Positions 32,904 through 44,621 are shown, counted from the stretch's first letter. The stretch: DNA of 64,000 nucleotides from Scilla litardierei (GCA_030789695.1 CM061139.1:10431878-10495877), one strand, 5' to 3'. The notes: generated by a model not told the origin, from the sequence alone. Numbers and translations: made by a program.

Positions 32904-34121
32904 TGTAGAGGAATATGCCCTCGGATCATCTGTATTTGATGCAAATGATAATTTAAGCTTAGATATGGACTATTTTGCATTTGATGCAAAAGAGATTAAA
33001 TGTGTCTTAAATTATTTAAGACTATATTTAATTAAATAAATGCGTTGAAAAGGTTACCTAGATGACGGGATCGTCCCGCTCTAAACGCAGGTTCAAACCG
33101 CGTCAAAAACGGAGTCCAAATGCACAAGTTATAGCCAAAACAAGTCAGCCCAAACTGTTGGGCTGAAACCTGCGAAAATGGAGGCCCACCAAGCCCGAAT
33201 TTTCTGGTTAGGGTTTTTGAAACCTGGGATTTTCTTGACGGCTACGTTTCTAAGAGAAGCATGACTTTTGGCTATCTTTGGACAATTGTTTGAAGGGTCA
33301 AACGGACTCGGATTGACGAGCCGTTTTTCCTACGCGTTCACCGTTGAACACCCTTCGAATTGATAGGTTGTATCAATCATGAAGCTCAACGGTGAGTGAG
33401 TTAAAATTCACGGAAGTTTGCACTTTGTGAAGTGCAAACTAACTTGATTTTGATTAACTCAAATTAATAGTCCCACATCGGATTTTGAGAAAGGGGAGTA
33501 GTCAGCCGCCTATATAAATAGGGGTCTGCTCTCCTCCTCAAAACTCGTCCCAAGCTCTAGATCTGAGCGGCTCTCGTAAATGTTGGAGCACGCTCGGATC
33601 TAAGCTAAATTAATATTTCTCCTCTCCCTATAAATTTCTGCCTTGCTCCTGAGGGCTCTAGCAAAGCCGCAAAGGAGTTCGGATTCAGATCCGAAATCTA
33701 GGCGGAGGTTTCACTCGCGTGAAACTTTCTTCGGCGCGTGGTTGGCTCGGCGACATGTGATTGATCGCCTCGGGATGCGGAGCGGTTCGATGAGCGGTTC
33801 GGGGAGCGGTTCAAGGAGCGGCTCGGCGTGGGACGGGAGCAGCTCGGAAGACGGTGCGGAACATCTCGCCTGCCCCAGGGCTGAGATTCCGGGTATGTGT
33901 TTAAGTTTTTCATTTAATTATTCGCAGTAGTTAGATCCCTCTTGGGGTGGTCAGATCCACCCCAAGTTGGCAGAGATCCTGGCTAATAGGGTCTGGTTCC
34001 TTTGGGTTGCATGTTAATTAGATTAACATAAAATTTTTTCCGTTGCATTTCTGTCTATATTCCGTCCGACTTAGGACGGGACTAGAGTTTTTGTGCCCTA
34101 AGGGTCCCAGAAAACCCTTCA
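32904..34121 (+). mobile_element. LARD-2 5' LTR
   Basis: It starts TGTAGAGGAATATGCC and ends AAAACCCTTCA. A TATA box (TATATAAATA) lies at 33511-33520, and repeated 'gagcggttc' units at 33780-33830. The 95-codon plus-strand frame at 33643-33930 is present in both LTRs and in LARD-1 but has no coding signal. Confidence 0.95.
33511..33520 (+). promoter_or_regulatory. TATA box in LARD-2 5' LTR
   Basis: TATATAAATA, preceded by 'agccgcc' and followed by a pyrimidine-rich stretch; the same box is at 39814-39823 in the 3' LTR. It probably drives full-length element RNA. Confidence 0.7.
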
Positions 34122-34122
34122 T

Positions 34123-34135
34123 TGGTATCAGAGCC
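34123..34135 (+). other. LARD-2 primer binding site
   Basis: TGGTATCAGAGCC, one base after the 5' LTR; complementary to initiator Met tRNA. Confidence 0.95.
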
Positions 34136-34149
34136 ATCTCTGTATGCTG

Positions 34150-34740
34150 ATCTAGGACTGCGAATTTATTATTTGAATGCTTTTACAGAAAAATGTTTTC
34201 TTTAAATTTATGCGATAAATTTAATTTTTTTAATTAAAAAAATGTTTTCTTTAAATTTATGCGATAAATTTAAATTATTTTTAAATGTTTAAAATTTTTA
34301 TATGATAAATTTTAAACATGAAAGTTTTAAAATGGAATTTTAAATTTATGTGATAAATTTTAAAATTGTTTTAAAGCTTTAAAACTTTATGCGATAAGTT
34401 TAAAAGGTTGTTTAAAATTTTATGTGATAAATTTTAAGCATGGAATTTTTTAAATGATGTTTTAAATTTATAAGATATTTTTAAAAACTGATTTTAAAAG
34501 TTTAAAATTTTTATGCGATAAATATTTTAAAGGAGCATGCAAATGTTATGATTTTAAAACAAGCTTTTACTTTATGAGATGAAATAAATGTTTTAAAATC
34601 ATATTTTAAATTTAAATGTTAAATTTAAGAATGCATGCCAAAACTATTTATGCGATAAACTTTAGTCTATTTAAATTGTTAAATATTTGTACACCTTTTT
34701 ATGCGATAAAATTAGTGTAACATTATTTTAATGGCTATGT
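34150..34740 (+). repeat. AT-rich 'tatgcgataaattt' repeats in the LARD-2 leader
   Basis: Ten or more variants of 'tttatgcgataaattttaaa' follow the primer site. The same style of sequence lies at 18040-18340 (minus, LARD-1) and 44622-44940. It is non-coding and probably part of the RNA leader. Confidence 0.8.
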
Positions 34741-35388
34741 CTTCTTGTCCCTATTTGATAACACAAGACAACCCTTTAGGTTAGCCATTAAGTAATGATT
34801 AAAATTTATTACTTGAATTTTAATGACATGCTATGTTTTAATAAAACATTAACAATGCTTCAAAACCTAATTCCTGATTAAGGTAGTCCTTTTAATGAAA
34901 ATTTTAATTTTAATTGTTATTATTAAATCATTAAAGGACTTCGCTTTTAGCGTTGGTTAATAATTTATTAAAATCCTAATAAAGATTAGGATAGCACGTG
35001 AACCTTATAGTTGATAAGGACTTAATAAAAGTTATTAAACAAATACTAAAATTTTGAATTTAAGGATGCAACTAGTTGATAGGATTAATTAGTTGTTAAT
35101 AAAAGCTATTTAGTCTACGGCACACATACAAAAATGACAAGCTTCATTCAATGGACCATGATCCAGTCAATGTGCTTGGCTAAGAGTTCTGGGTCAACCC
35201 TTGCTAGTCCAAGGGGCAGTGATCCTGGCTTAGTCAATTCCCTGGCTGTGTTCCGCTGGACCGCAATGTCGCGAATCATGATTGTATGACACCCTGGGCT
35301 ATATCTAGTCAATGCGTTATAAATCTTATTAAAGATTAATCCGTATCCCTCTTTGATTTTGGAGCTTGGTAACTCAAAGAAGACTATT

Positions 35389-36290
35389 ATAGTTGTTGAG
35401 TCTCCTCAAGCTATGACATGTTTATCTTTAAGGAACAAACCCCAACATACATGTGATGTAGTCTAGACTCGACCCAAATCGATACGTCGGGTCTCCTCGA
35501 GCATCGATCTAAGTCAAATCTGGACACGAAATCAAGGGTCTGACTAGACCAGTCATTATGATTTGTTGAGTCTCCTCAAGATCATAAGTGACTGTGGGTA
35601 AAAATCGACAGGGAATCACATGTGATGTGATTGACTAAGAGTTAGTCTACCAGTCATGGAACCAATCAACTTGTTGAGTCTCCTCAAGGTTGTGAGGTTC
35701 GGGATGATTGGATCCCTCTTTCACTAATTTTTAAATTCGATTAAATCGTTCGTTATTAAGCTTTAAAACGATCGTAAAAATAGTGGGAGGATATAGATAG
35801 ATGAAAGCCAATCTACCTATATTTAATATTGAACATATGCAAAAACTAGGGCAAGACTATGTTTACCGAAGGAATCAAAATATAATATTGGAATAAGTTA
35901 ACTGGTCAAATAGTTGATTAATTGAATATCAAGTTAAATTCTAATTGATGGAATTAAACTATATTCTCGTTTACATTAAATGACCTTCTAAAGAACAGAC
36001 TTAAGAAATATGATTTCATTAAGTTCTGGGTCCAACAAATAAATTAAAGCTACATGTCACTCTTCTCTATATGAGGCAGCTTGAACATATAGGATATTCG
36101 AAGTATGTTTCTCCCTACAACTTGTCGAGCTACCCTCAAGGTTGTATGGACAAACAATTCCGATCCGCAAAGTTCGAGAATTCGATCAAACCGTTTGAGT
36201 CGAATACGAGTGCATGAGCGGTGCAAGACTATGTATCCCAACCGGATCTTGAGACAAGCAACTTCTTGAGCTAAACTCGAGATTGCAAAG
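35389..36290 (+). other. Hairpin series in the LARD-2 leader
   Basis: At least six stem-loops are found. Most share a core TTGAG-TCTC-CTCAA with different outer arms: 35389-35414 (ATAG/CTAT); 35480-35507 (CGAT/ATCG around GTCT); 35552-35592 (GTCATTATGAT/ATCATAAGTGAC); 35662-35711 (CCAATCA/TGATTGG); about 36117-36146 (ACAAC/GTTGT); about 36252-36283. Equivalents in LARD-1 and the 44622 element differ on both sides of the stems in matching ways. Confidence 0.7.
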
Positions 36291-36299
36291 CTCAAGCGT

Positions 36300-37940
36300 T
36301 TGGATACATAAGATGCTTGCATAGGTATTTATGTTGGGTTAATTAATATCTAAATGTGATTTAGAAAAGGAAGAAGGCACTCCGGAAAGTCAATTGAGAA
36401 AGTTAGTTTAATTTATCATCAGTAAAGGCATAAGTAGGAGGAAATGAAAATGTGATATATTTTGATGTCACGATTTCAGAATAAATAGTTATACAAAAAC
36501 GTCTAACACATTTTTTGACGAATGTCGTCACCTTGCTTCGGAAGCAATGTTTTGTGTTAAGTAATTTGTAATAACTATATATATATATATATATTAAATG
36601 TTAATATATAAATACACAAGATAGTAGCAAACTTATATGGTAAATTAGACTAGGCCATGTCGAGAGACTAAGCTTCACAAGTCACATAAAGAGGGGTCTG
36701 ACCTCTCGTATTATGAAGTCTACGGACACTTGTGAATCTTATCCTCTCAGATATAACGGCTGAAAACCATCTGTAAGACAGTGGAAGAATGAGTTGTCGA
36801 ACTCAGTCTCGTACATACTGATGTACCCGAGTCTATTTTAACCAAAATAAGTTATTTGTATATTTTATTTAGACACGTGTTCTTGATGAAACACAAGTCT
36901 GATAAAATAAAGAACGAAAAGTAGAAAGTATTTAAACTGATTCGATTAGATCGAATGGTCAAATACTTAGCTACATAAAATCTTGTGTAATTAAAAGAAA
37001 ATGTGATTTTCTATCAGGTCAAGTCTGTTAACACATCCGTGTGTTAAAATGTATGAATCACACTTAGTGAGACTTGGTGCGATACATAGTAAGTGACTCT
37101 GAGTTAAGTCCTCTCTCTGGGTTAAGTCCCAGATCGTAATGCCTAGGTTTTGATAATGTCCTATGAGGACATTGTCAATAAGATATTCATTAAATCGATC
37201 ATTAAAGAAGTTGTATAATTACTCGAATTTCGTGAGACGAATTGTCGAGTTAGACATCATAACTGATGATGACTTAGTCAACTTCCGGGATGAAATTCGG
37301 AGTAGTAACTCCGATTTAAAACTTGATGCAATCAAAATAGGTCCGTGTGCGTAAATAAATTTGAGAATTTAGTTTACGTACCCAAGGAAAATGTTTCCTC
37401 ACTTTCTGCAAGTAAATCTTTAAGTTGAAAGATTGGTGCAGAAAGAGAATAGTAAAGTACAATCTTGTTGATCGAAAACGGTTTTCACCCTAATTTCTTT
37501 AAAACGGATTAGTTGAAATCGTCTCGCCAACAGATGTGTACAAATCTACTCGGACCAAATCCGATGTAAAACGCTCATGTTGACCATGAAAATTGGAGCA
37601 TTCACTTATAAGTTCGTTTTTTTCTAAATATGATTTAGACGGACCAACTTATATGAATTAGCCAGTGACTTTTCAAGGTCAGTGGGAGCGTATAAATTAC
37701 ATGCAAGGCATCAAAGAGATGGAACATATAATTTGATTAAGTAATCAAAGAGTTTGATACTTTATCAGAAATAGATATGAGCCATTTGAAATGACCATTA
37801 ACTAATTTAAATGATTATCGTAAGGTACGATGAATTGGATAAGATCCAAGTAAATTAAAATATTATGGATTCTGAAAGACCAAATGAATTATTTGAATGA
37901 GATTCAAATGGTTGGTCTAAACATAGAAACCCTTAAGTCT
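36300..37940 (+). other. LARD-2 interior without coding content
   Basis: AT-rich, non-coding. 36440-36790 matches LARD-1 (9369-9680). No gag, protease, integrase or reverse transcriptase motif is found in any frame. Confidence 0.6.
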
Positions 37941-38060
37941 ATAATGTAGACGGTTTTAGCAGATCCACTCATGAAGGCTCTACCACATGAAGTCGGGAAA
38001 ACTTATGTGTAAAAACGGTATGAGATACCGAGATAAATGGGCCTGAGTGCAAGTGGGAGA
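37940..38060 (+). pseudogene. Remnant of copia pol end (RNase H tail) and first polypurine tract
   Basis: The frame reads 'TVLADPLMKALPHEVGKTYV' before a TAA. This resembles the last block of copia RNase H ('ADPLTK-LP', then a conserved MGL tail). It is followed by AAGTGGGAGA at 38051-38060, the usual copia polypurine tract. It is the only trace of pol in LARD-2. Confidence 0.6.
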
Positions 38061-39195
38061 TGTTGAGAGATGATACCCTCGAGGCTATCTATCTTCATGT
38101 GTGCATAGCACAAACATCTTGTTCGAAATAACAGTAAGCTGTTTGGTAAAAATTTATCTAAGTTATGTTATAATGTAGTTAACATTAGATATTAACTTAG
38201 GTAAAGTCCTGAGACTTTATGCAAGGTCAAACAGGTATCGAGATGAGTATCTCGATCATGGAGAAATGTTTGACCGTCTGTAGCATAAGTCTAAAAAGGG
38301 TTCGTGGACGTAGATGTTTCGAGACTAGGATATCGAAACATCGGATAGACCATTGTGTCTTAGTCTTCACCGTATAGCGGTGGCGATGATCTCATGATCG
38401 CTTGACTTGGCGAAGTCGTTGACAAGACACATGTGCTCATTAGAGAATGAGTTCACTGAACGATCCACAAGAGTTATCATATGGTTATATTGACCAATCT
38501 GTCAATGATGACTCTGAGTGATGATAGGCTAGTTGGTCTTTTGACTTGAGGTCATTTTGACGAACCTGTGCGTGAACGGTGCCACTTAGATCAAATGACC
38601 TAGCTTCGAGGCAAGCCGCGTCGAAAGGTCTTTGATTGGGTGACACTTGAAGCGTATGAGGAGAGTAATGACCAAGAGAGGATTCGTCTCTCCCGGTCAA
38701 TGGGAGTTAGTGTCGTAGGGTTAGTTCGATCTTTGGTAAAAACTCTGGCCAGAGTATGTTGGAACAAGTCCAACATGATTTGACTAAAGATTGATAGAAA
38801 CTAACCGGAGTCAAGTTATTGGGGTTGACAGTTTAACCGTACCCTAGACTTGATCTACACGACATAGTTTAGACGAAGAGACTATAACTGCGGAATTCAT
38901 CACGGAAACAGTCAGGGTGGTCCCGACAATACTCATGTCAATGAGTTAACCACATAATGATGATTCCTGAAGCAGGGACGGCAGCCACTGCTCGTGGTCA
39001 CTGCCGTATAGGGCTTCGAGCCCAACCTGTTGTAAGGGTCAGGCTGTAGGGTCTCACACAGAGTGCGATTCTTCGTCTAGTAATGGGTAGAAATTAGTTA
39101 GGGAGAATAATTTGCATTTGATGCAAGGGATAAAGTATTGCAAAAGATGTTTGCAAAAATCATCTCCTGCATTCGGGATAAATGATCCTGAGTGC
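38061..39195 (+). other. Extra 1.1 kb between two polypurine tracts of LARD-2
   Basis: Non-coding sequence that starts TGTTGAGAGATG right after the first polypurine tract and ends in a near-repeat of the same ~30-base context ('gataaatg...cctgagtgcaag'). Only the second tract is followed by the actual LTR. Confidence 0.55.
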
Positions 39196-39205
39196 AAGTG
39201 GGAGA
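39196..39205 (+). other. LARD-2 polypurine tract
   Basis: AAGTGGGAGA immediately before the 3' LTR; primer for plus-strand synthesis. Confidence 0.88.
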
Positions 39206-40424
39206 TGTAGAGGAATATGCCCTCGGATCATTTGTATTTGATGCAAATGATAATTTAAGCTTAGATATGGACTATTTTGCATTTGATGCAAAAGAGATTA
39301 AATGTGTCTTAAATTATTTAAGACTATATTTAATTAAATAAATGCGTTGAAATGGTTACCTAGATGACGGGATCGTCCCGCTCTAAACGCAGGTTTAAAC
39401 CGCGTTAAAAACGGAGTCCAAATGCACAAGTTATAGCCAAAACAAGTCAGCCCAAACTGTTGGGCTGAAACCTGCGAAAATGGAGGCCCACCAAGCCCGA
39501 ATTTTCTGGTTAGGGTTTTTGAAACCTGGGATTTTCTTGACGGCTACGTTTCTAAGAGAAGCATGACTTTTGGCTATCTTTGGACAATTGTTTGAAGGGT
39601 CAAACGGACTCGGATTGACGAGCCGTTTTTTCCTACGCGTTCACCGTTGAACACCCTTCGAATTGATAGGTTGTATCAATCATGAAGCTCAACGGTGAGT
39701 GAGTTAAAATTCACGGAAGTTTGCACTTTGTGAAGTGCAAACTAACTTGATTTTGATTAACTCAAATTAATAGTCCCACATCGGATTTTGAGAAAGGGGA
39801 GTAGTCAGCCGCCTATATAAATAGGGGTCTGCTCTCCTCCTCAAAACTCGTCCCAAGCTCTAGATCTGAGCGGCTCTCGTAAATGTTGGAGCACGCTCGG
39901 ATCTAAGCTAAATTAATATTTCTCCTCTCCCTATAAATTTCTGCCTTGCTCCTGAGGGCTCTAGCAAAGCCGCAAAGGAGTTCGGATTCAGATCCGAAAT
40001 CTAGGCGGAGGTTTCACTCGCGTGAAACTTTCTTCGGCGTGTGGTTGGCTCGGCGACATGTGATTGATCGCCTCGGGATGCGGAGCGGTTCGAGGAGCGG
40101 TTCGGGGAGCGGTTCAAGGAGCGGCTCGGCGTGGGACGGGAGCAGCTCGGAAGACGGTGCGGAACATCTCGCCTGCCCCAGGGCTGAGATTCCGGGTATG
40201 TGTTTAAGTTTTTCATTTAATTATTCGCAGTAGTTAGATCCCTCTTGGGGTGGTCAGATCCACCCCAAGTTGGCAGAGATCCTGGCTAATAGGGTCTGGT
40301 TCCTTAGGGTTGCGTGTTAATTAGATTAACATAAAATTTTTTCCGTTGCATTTCTGTCTATGTTCCGTCCGACTTAGGACGGGACTAGAGTTTTTGTGCC
40401 CTAAGGGTCCCAGAAAACCCTTCA
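39206..40424 (+). mobile_element. LARD-2 3' LTR
   Basis: TGTAGAGGAATATGCC to AAAACCCTTCA, about 99% identical to 32904-34121, followed by the target duplication GTGAG. Confidence 0.95.
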
Positions 40425-40429
40425 GTGAG

Positions 40430-41508
40430 GAGATCAGAACGGCGTCTCACGGCGCAAGTGAGGGAGGATGGAGATGAAAATGGGGGAACTAGGTCGTTGA
40501 TGGAGTACCTTAGGATTTAGATACCTGAGATGCGGTCTTCTGTCCTGTCGTCCTCCTAGCCCCTTTATAGACCTCCGCCGCGATTGCCCCCGACCCACGT
40601 CGCTCGTCCGCCCTCAATCGTGCCCCCTCAATCCGCCCCCCCGTCGCCGCTCCCTGCGCCATGCCAGCACCTCCCTATAACTGCCATTAAGTGGTAGCGG
40701 GATCGAGGGGGCGGTTATCGCAGGAGTGGGCGAGTGACCGGTGTGTTACCGGGGCCGGGTCGGATCGACATTTGGGGGGGTCCCCCATAGGGCCTTATCG
40801 AGTGGGCCTGAGTGCGCAGATGGGCTCTTGACCGGCGGTCGGGTTTCTGGGATCGTGTCTTTCGGGCCTCGGCCAAATAGGCGTAACAATTGCCCCCATC
40901 GGTCGAGTCGATCGGCTTTGGCCGGTTCGGCTCGGCCGATGTGACTTCCGCCGACCCTGACAGGCTCGCCAGTCGATGCCGACTCACTTATTAGTCGTCA
41001 TCATGAGTTGGCCCGTTCGATACTTTTAAGGCGCGGGCTCTGAAGCGCCGTCGGTCCTCTGATGCTGCCACGTTGTAGTTGCAAGCTTATCCCCACCGCT
41101 CGCGGGGTCGTCTTAAGTTGAGAAGCCGAGGGGTTTATGGGCCGCCATCGGTGGGGTCGATCGGCCTTGGCTAGCTCGGTTCGACCGCTGCGCCTCTTGG
41201 GGTTCCGAGCGGCGCTTCAGTCGAGGCGTGGTCATAAATGTAGGTCATGATGAGGCGGATCGATTGGACTTCCCTTGGCGCCGATTTTGAAACGTCGCCG
41301 GTTCTTCGAGGCCTGCCACGCGTTCTTGTCAGGCGCTTCGAATTCGCCCCGGTGTCTGGTATATAAGATCCACAGCTGCGTTGATCTCCACCTCTCTCTT
41401 GCTTTTCCCATTGTTCTAGGCTTTCTACAACTCGGAGTCTCCCGTCGCCTTCGCTTCCTTGTCTCCTCCAAACTAGTTAAAAGGTAATTCCTTTCTCGCT
41501 TTCGTATT
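40430..41508. promoter_or_regulatory. GC-rich, apparently bidirectional promoter region
   Basis: On the minus strand a TATAAAGG box lies at about 40563-40570, facing left. On the plus strand TATATAAG lies at 41360-41367, facing the transposon-type gene at 41509. Between them are GC-rich sequence and repeated 'cggcctcgg' and 'ggtcgatcgg' blocks. No conserved coding sequence is seen in the overlapping frames at 40715-40987 and 41232-41487. Confidence 0.5.
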
Positions 41509-43662
41509 ATGGCTGCTCTTAGGATAGGCGGTTCTGGCCAAGGGGCGAGGGATTCTCCAGAGTCCAGGCGGGGCAGGCCCCGGCTAGTGGGATTAGGTTC
41601 CTCCTCTGGGAGTCGTCCCCTCTGAGATAAGGGGAAGGGGAAGCTATTCCCAGACTACACCTGTGATGATGTGGCGTCGGCTGCCGTGCGTCTTAACGTG
41701 CCCCCGGTTGTCCTCCGAACGCCGTCGAGGACCCCTCCTTCAGCGGCCACAGAGATCCGGGAAAGGTATCTCTGCTTCCCGTACGATGTCCGAGTTCCAT
41801 TCGTCGACGAGCGGGTTTGCCTTCCGAGGAGCAATGAAGTCGGCGTCTACGTCGAAATGTTTCGCCTGGGTCTTCGTTTCCCGCTCAATCCCTTCCTCAT
41901 CCAGGTCATGGAATATCTCATGGTGCCCCTTTGCCAGTTCACCCCTTGCTCGATTGCGGTACTGACGGGCTTCGCTACGCTCTGCTGTACCCGCGGTCTG
42001 GAGCCGTCTCTCCCCCTTCTCTTCCACTTTTATCAGATCCAAACGGTTGGCCCGGGGTCATGGCTACAACTCCGAACCCGCTCGAGGAGGGAATGCCTGA
42101 TCGGGCTGCCCCGCTGGTCGGGGGATTGGAGTTCGGATTACGTCTTTGTGATCTTCCTGGAGGATGCCCAGATTTTGACAAGTTGGGGCGGGTCTGTCCA
42201 GCCTCGCCCGCCGCTAGCCCTCTCTGGCATCGATCAGGCAGCCGCCGCGCTGCTGTCGACCCTCCCCTTGGAATCGAAGTCCATCTGGTCTCTGTTGGAC
42301 GACCTACTCCTGAAGGCCGTCTTGTGGTCTCCGGGTAGGTCGCTTTTTCAGTCTTGAATCGCCCTGTGACTCATCCTGATTTTGGTTTCCCTTGCAGGGA
42401 TGGCTTGCCGCGAGTTCGTCCGTGACGCCGATGAGCTGATCCGCCGTGGAGCCGCTCGGAGCCGAGGCGGTACCTCCGGAAGGGCGCCTCGACGGACCAT
42501 TGAGGAGAAGGTGCACCGAGCCGAGCCCTCCGTGGGCAAGGTGGTGGCCGTGCCTCCCGCCTCTTCTTCTGGCGATCTCCTCCCCGGGGGCGTCGTAAGG
42601 GCCGGACCCGCCCCATCAGCCCAAGAGGCAGGTGGTAATGATGGGTCCGGTGCAGTTCCCCCTGCCCTTGGCATGCCCCCTCAGGTTCCCGAGGGTGGGG
42701 ATGGTGCGAGGCGGAAGCGCTCCCCTCCGGCGCCCTCGGAGCCTCACGGAGGAAAGAAGAGGAAGGAGGATGCGGATCCCTCCAGTCTGGCGGGTTCCGT
42801 GCTCCCTGCGGCGACCACCGGGGATCTTCCGGTAGCCTTGACAACCACCCTCCCTGCAGCGTCCTCGCCCATATCACCGGGGATCGGAGCCCTGCGGGCG
42901 AGCAATCTGGCTTCCCTCGATGTCGTCCCTGGGAGTTCGATGTTTGTCGACCGAACATTGGCCCAGCAGGTTGCTGAGGTCTCCGTACCTCCCCGGGACC
43001 GCAGCCTCCTCAAGAAGATCCCTGCCGACAAGATGTCGGATTCCTTGGTCTGGATCCTTCAACAGGTTCAGCTATCTTGCTATCCTCTCCTTCCCTTTAT
43101 CCTCTTCTTAGCCCATGTCTCGTCTTTCCAGGGTTCAACGCTCGCCGTGGAGTTGCAGTGTCGAGCCGTCCTCTTGAGGGAGCTGGAGGAGTCCTCCATG
43201 AGGGCCCAGGAGCGGGCCGGGGCGGCGGAGGTGGCTATGACGGAGGCCCAGATGGAGTCTCGACGTCTCAAGCTCCGTGTGGCCGAGTTGGAGGGACGAG
43301 TGGGTGACCTCCAGGGAAAGCTGGAGGATGTCCGACAGTCGGTTGAGGAAGCGGCGGAGTCGTTCCGCCTGGGGAGGGAGGAGCTTCAGAGGGAACTGTC
43401 GGATCGGCGCCAGGTGACGCGGCTTGCAGAGGAGGTGGAGAGGGGCGTCGTCGGGACCCTGGGGAAGAGGATCTTCGAGGTTCTCAGGGAGGCCTTCGGT
43501 ACGTATGAAGACCTCATCGCCCCTCGGATCGTCGAAGTCGTCCAGTCTTCCTTCTGGGAATGTGCGGAGCGTGTTCGGCAAGCCTCTCCGCCGGTCGATC
43601 CCCCTCGCTCCGAGCAGGGGGAGGTGCCCGAGGATGCGTCCTCTCGAGCCCGGGTTCCCTAG
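41509..43662 (+). pseudogene. Putative gypsy-type transposon protein gene (three exons, one premature stop)
   Basis: The start ATG at 41509 follows a TATA box at 41360. Exon 1 (41509-42334) has a TGA near codon 39, then the conserved domain found in plant 'putative gypsy type transposon' proteins: 'YVEMFRLGLRFPLNPFLIQV', then an aromatic/hydrophobic helix and 'RGLEPSLPLLFHFYQIQ'. A 63-bp intron (42335-42397) joins phase-correctly to exon 2 (42398-43065), a low-complexity Pro/Ala/Lys-rich linker. A second intron of 66 bp (43066-43131) leads to exon 3 (43132-43662). Exon 3 has a long coiled coil of Glu/Arg-rich heptads and a short C-terminal domain ('KRIFEVLREAFGTYEDLIAP'). Such ORFs travel in large LTR elements; function unknown. 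Apart from the TGA the gene is intact, so mutation is recent or the stop is an assembly error. Confidence 0.72.
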
Positions 43663-44121
43663 GTCGTTCCTCCTGGCCGTTTATCCTCAAAGTTTTTAGC
43701 ATCCGCTTCGCTTTGGGCCAGTCTACTTGGAATGGACCCCTGACCCTGCTTTCTCCTTCGGCCTCGCCACCGACTCCCTGCTCCAGAGCCAACAATTGCT
43801 GGTTGCATGGATATTTGCTTAGGCCAGCAACTTTGAGTTCTTTAGTCGACAAGTTTTGCTTCGCCGGCGTTGCCCTAGTTTCTGTAGGTGAAGAGCTTTG
43901 TTGCCTGTTGAGAGCGGATTAATTGTAGAGAGGTTTCTTCACTTTGATTTCCTGTAAATAAGACATACTGTTATAAACGAAATTTGACTTACTCGAGCTT
44001 CTCGTATATTTTGCTTTGTTGCTTCATCCTCGGCCTAGGACCGGCTGACGCCCGAGCTGGCGGGGGGAGTTTTCTTCAAGTTTAGAACGATTGAGTCGGT
44101 CGGAGAGGGCGGAGCTCCTCG
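43663..44121 (+). other. 3' region of the transposon-type gene up to the gap
   Basis: Non-coding 3'UTR-like sequence. A purine tract 'ggcggggggagt' at about 44058-44070 resembles the tract before a 3' LTR, which would place the LTR start at the gap edge. Confidence 0.4.
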
Positions 44122-44621
44122 NNNNNNNNNNNNNNNNNNNNNNNNNNNNNNNNNNNNNNNNNNNNNNNNNNNNNNNNNNNNNNNNNNNNNNNNNNNNNNN
44201 NNNNNNNNNNNNNNNNNNNNNNNNNNNNNNNNNNNNNNNNNNNNNNNNNNNNNNNNNNNNNNNNNNNNNNNNNNNNNNNNNNNNNNNNNNNNNNNNNNNN
44301 NNNNNNNNNNNNNNNNNNNNNNNNNNNNNNNNNNNNNNNNNNNNNNNNNNNNNNNNNNNNNNNNNNNNNNNNNNNNNNNNNNNNNNNNNNNNNNNNNNNN
44401 NNNNNNNNNNNNNNNNNNNNNNNNNNNNNNNNNNNNNNNNNNNNNNNNNNNNNNNNNNNNNNNNNNNNNNNNNNNNNNNNNNNNNNNNNNNNNNNNNNNN
44501 NNNNNNNNNNNNNNNNNNNNNNNNNNNNNNNNNNNNNNNNNNNNNNNNNNNNNNNNNNNNNNNNNNNNNNNNNNNNNNNNNNNNNNNNNNNNNNNNNNNN
44601 NNNNNNNNNNNNNNNNNNNNN
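44122..44621. other. Assembly gap (500 N)
   Basis: Exactly 500 N, a placeholder length, so the true distance is unknown. The open frame spanning it (44091-44690) is an artefact. The 5' LTR and primer site of the next element probably fall here. Confidence 0.99.

Larger units (their letters stand above)
32904..40424 (+). mobile_element. LARD-2: complete, non-coding copia-like LTR element (7.5 kb)
   Basis: It has two LTRs of 1218 and 1219 bp, an initiator-Met primer site, a polypurine tract and the target duplication GTGAG on both sides (32899-32903 and 40425-40429). By eye the LTRs differ by nine substitutions and one single-base indel. The 5.1 kb interior has no gag or pol frame, only a scrap of the copia RNase H end near 37950-38010. 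It therefore moved recently using proteins supplied in trans, as described for large retrotransposon derivatives. Leader sequence and hairpins are shared with LARD-1 and with the gag-bearing remnant at 44622-47854, which identifies the likely parent lineage. Confidence 0.95.

Noticed and set aside
33643..33930. 95-codon frame in both LARD-2 LTRs
   Set aside because: Conserved only because the LTRs are nearly identical; Ser/Gly repeats from 'gagcggttc' units, with no coding signal.
42371..42958. Minus-strand open frames opposite the transposon-type gene
   Set aside because: Shadows of the GC-rich plus-strand exons, which have a recognisable domain, introns and coiled coil.
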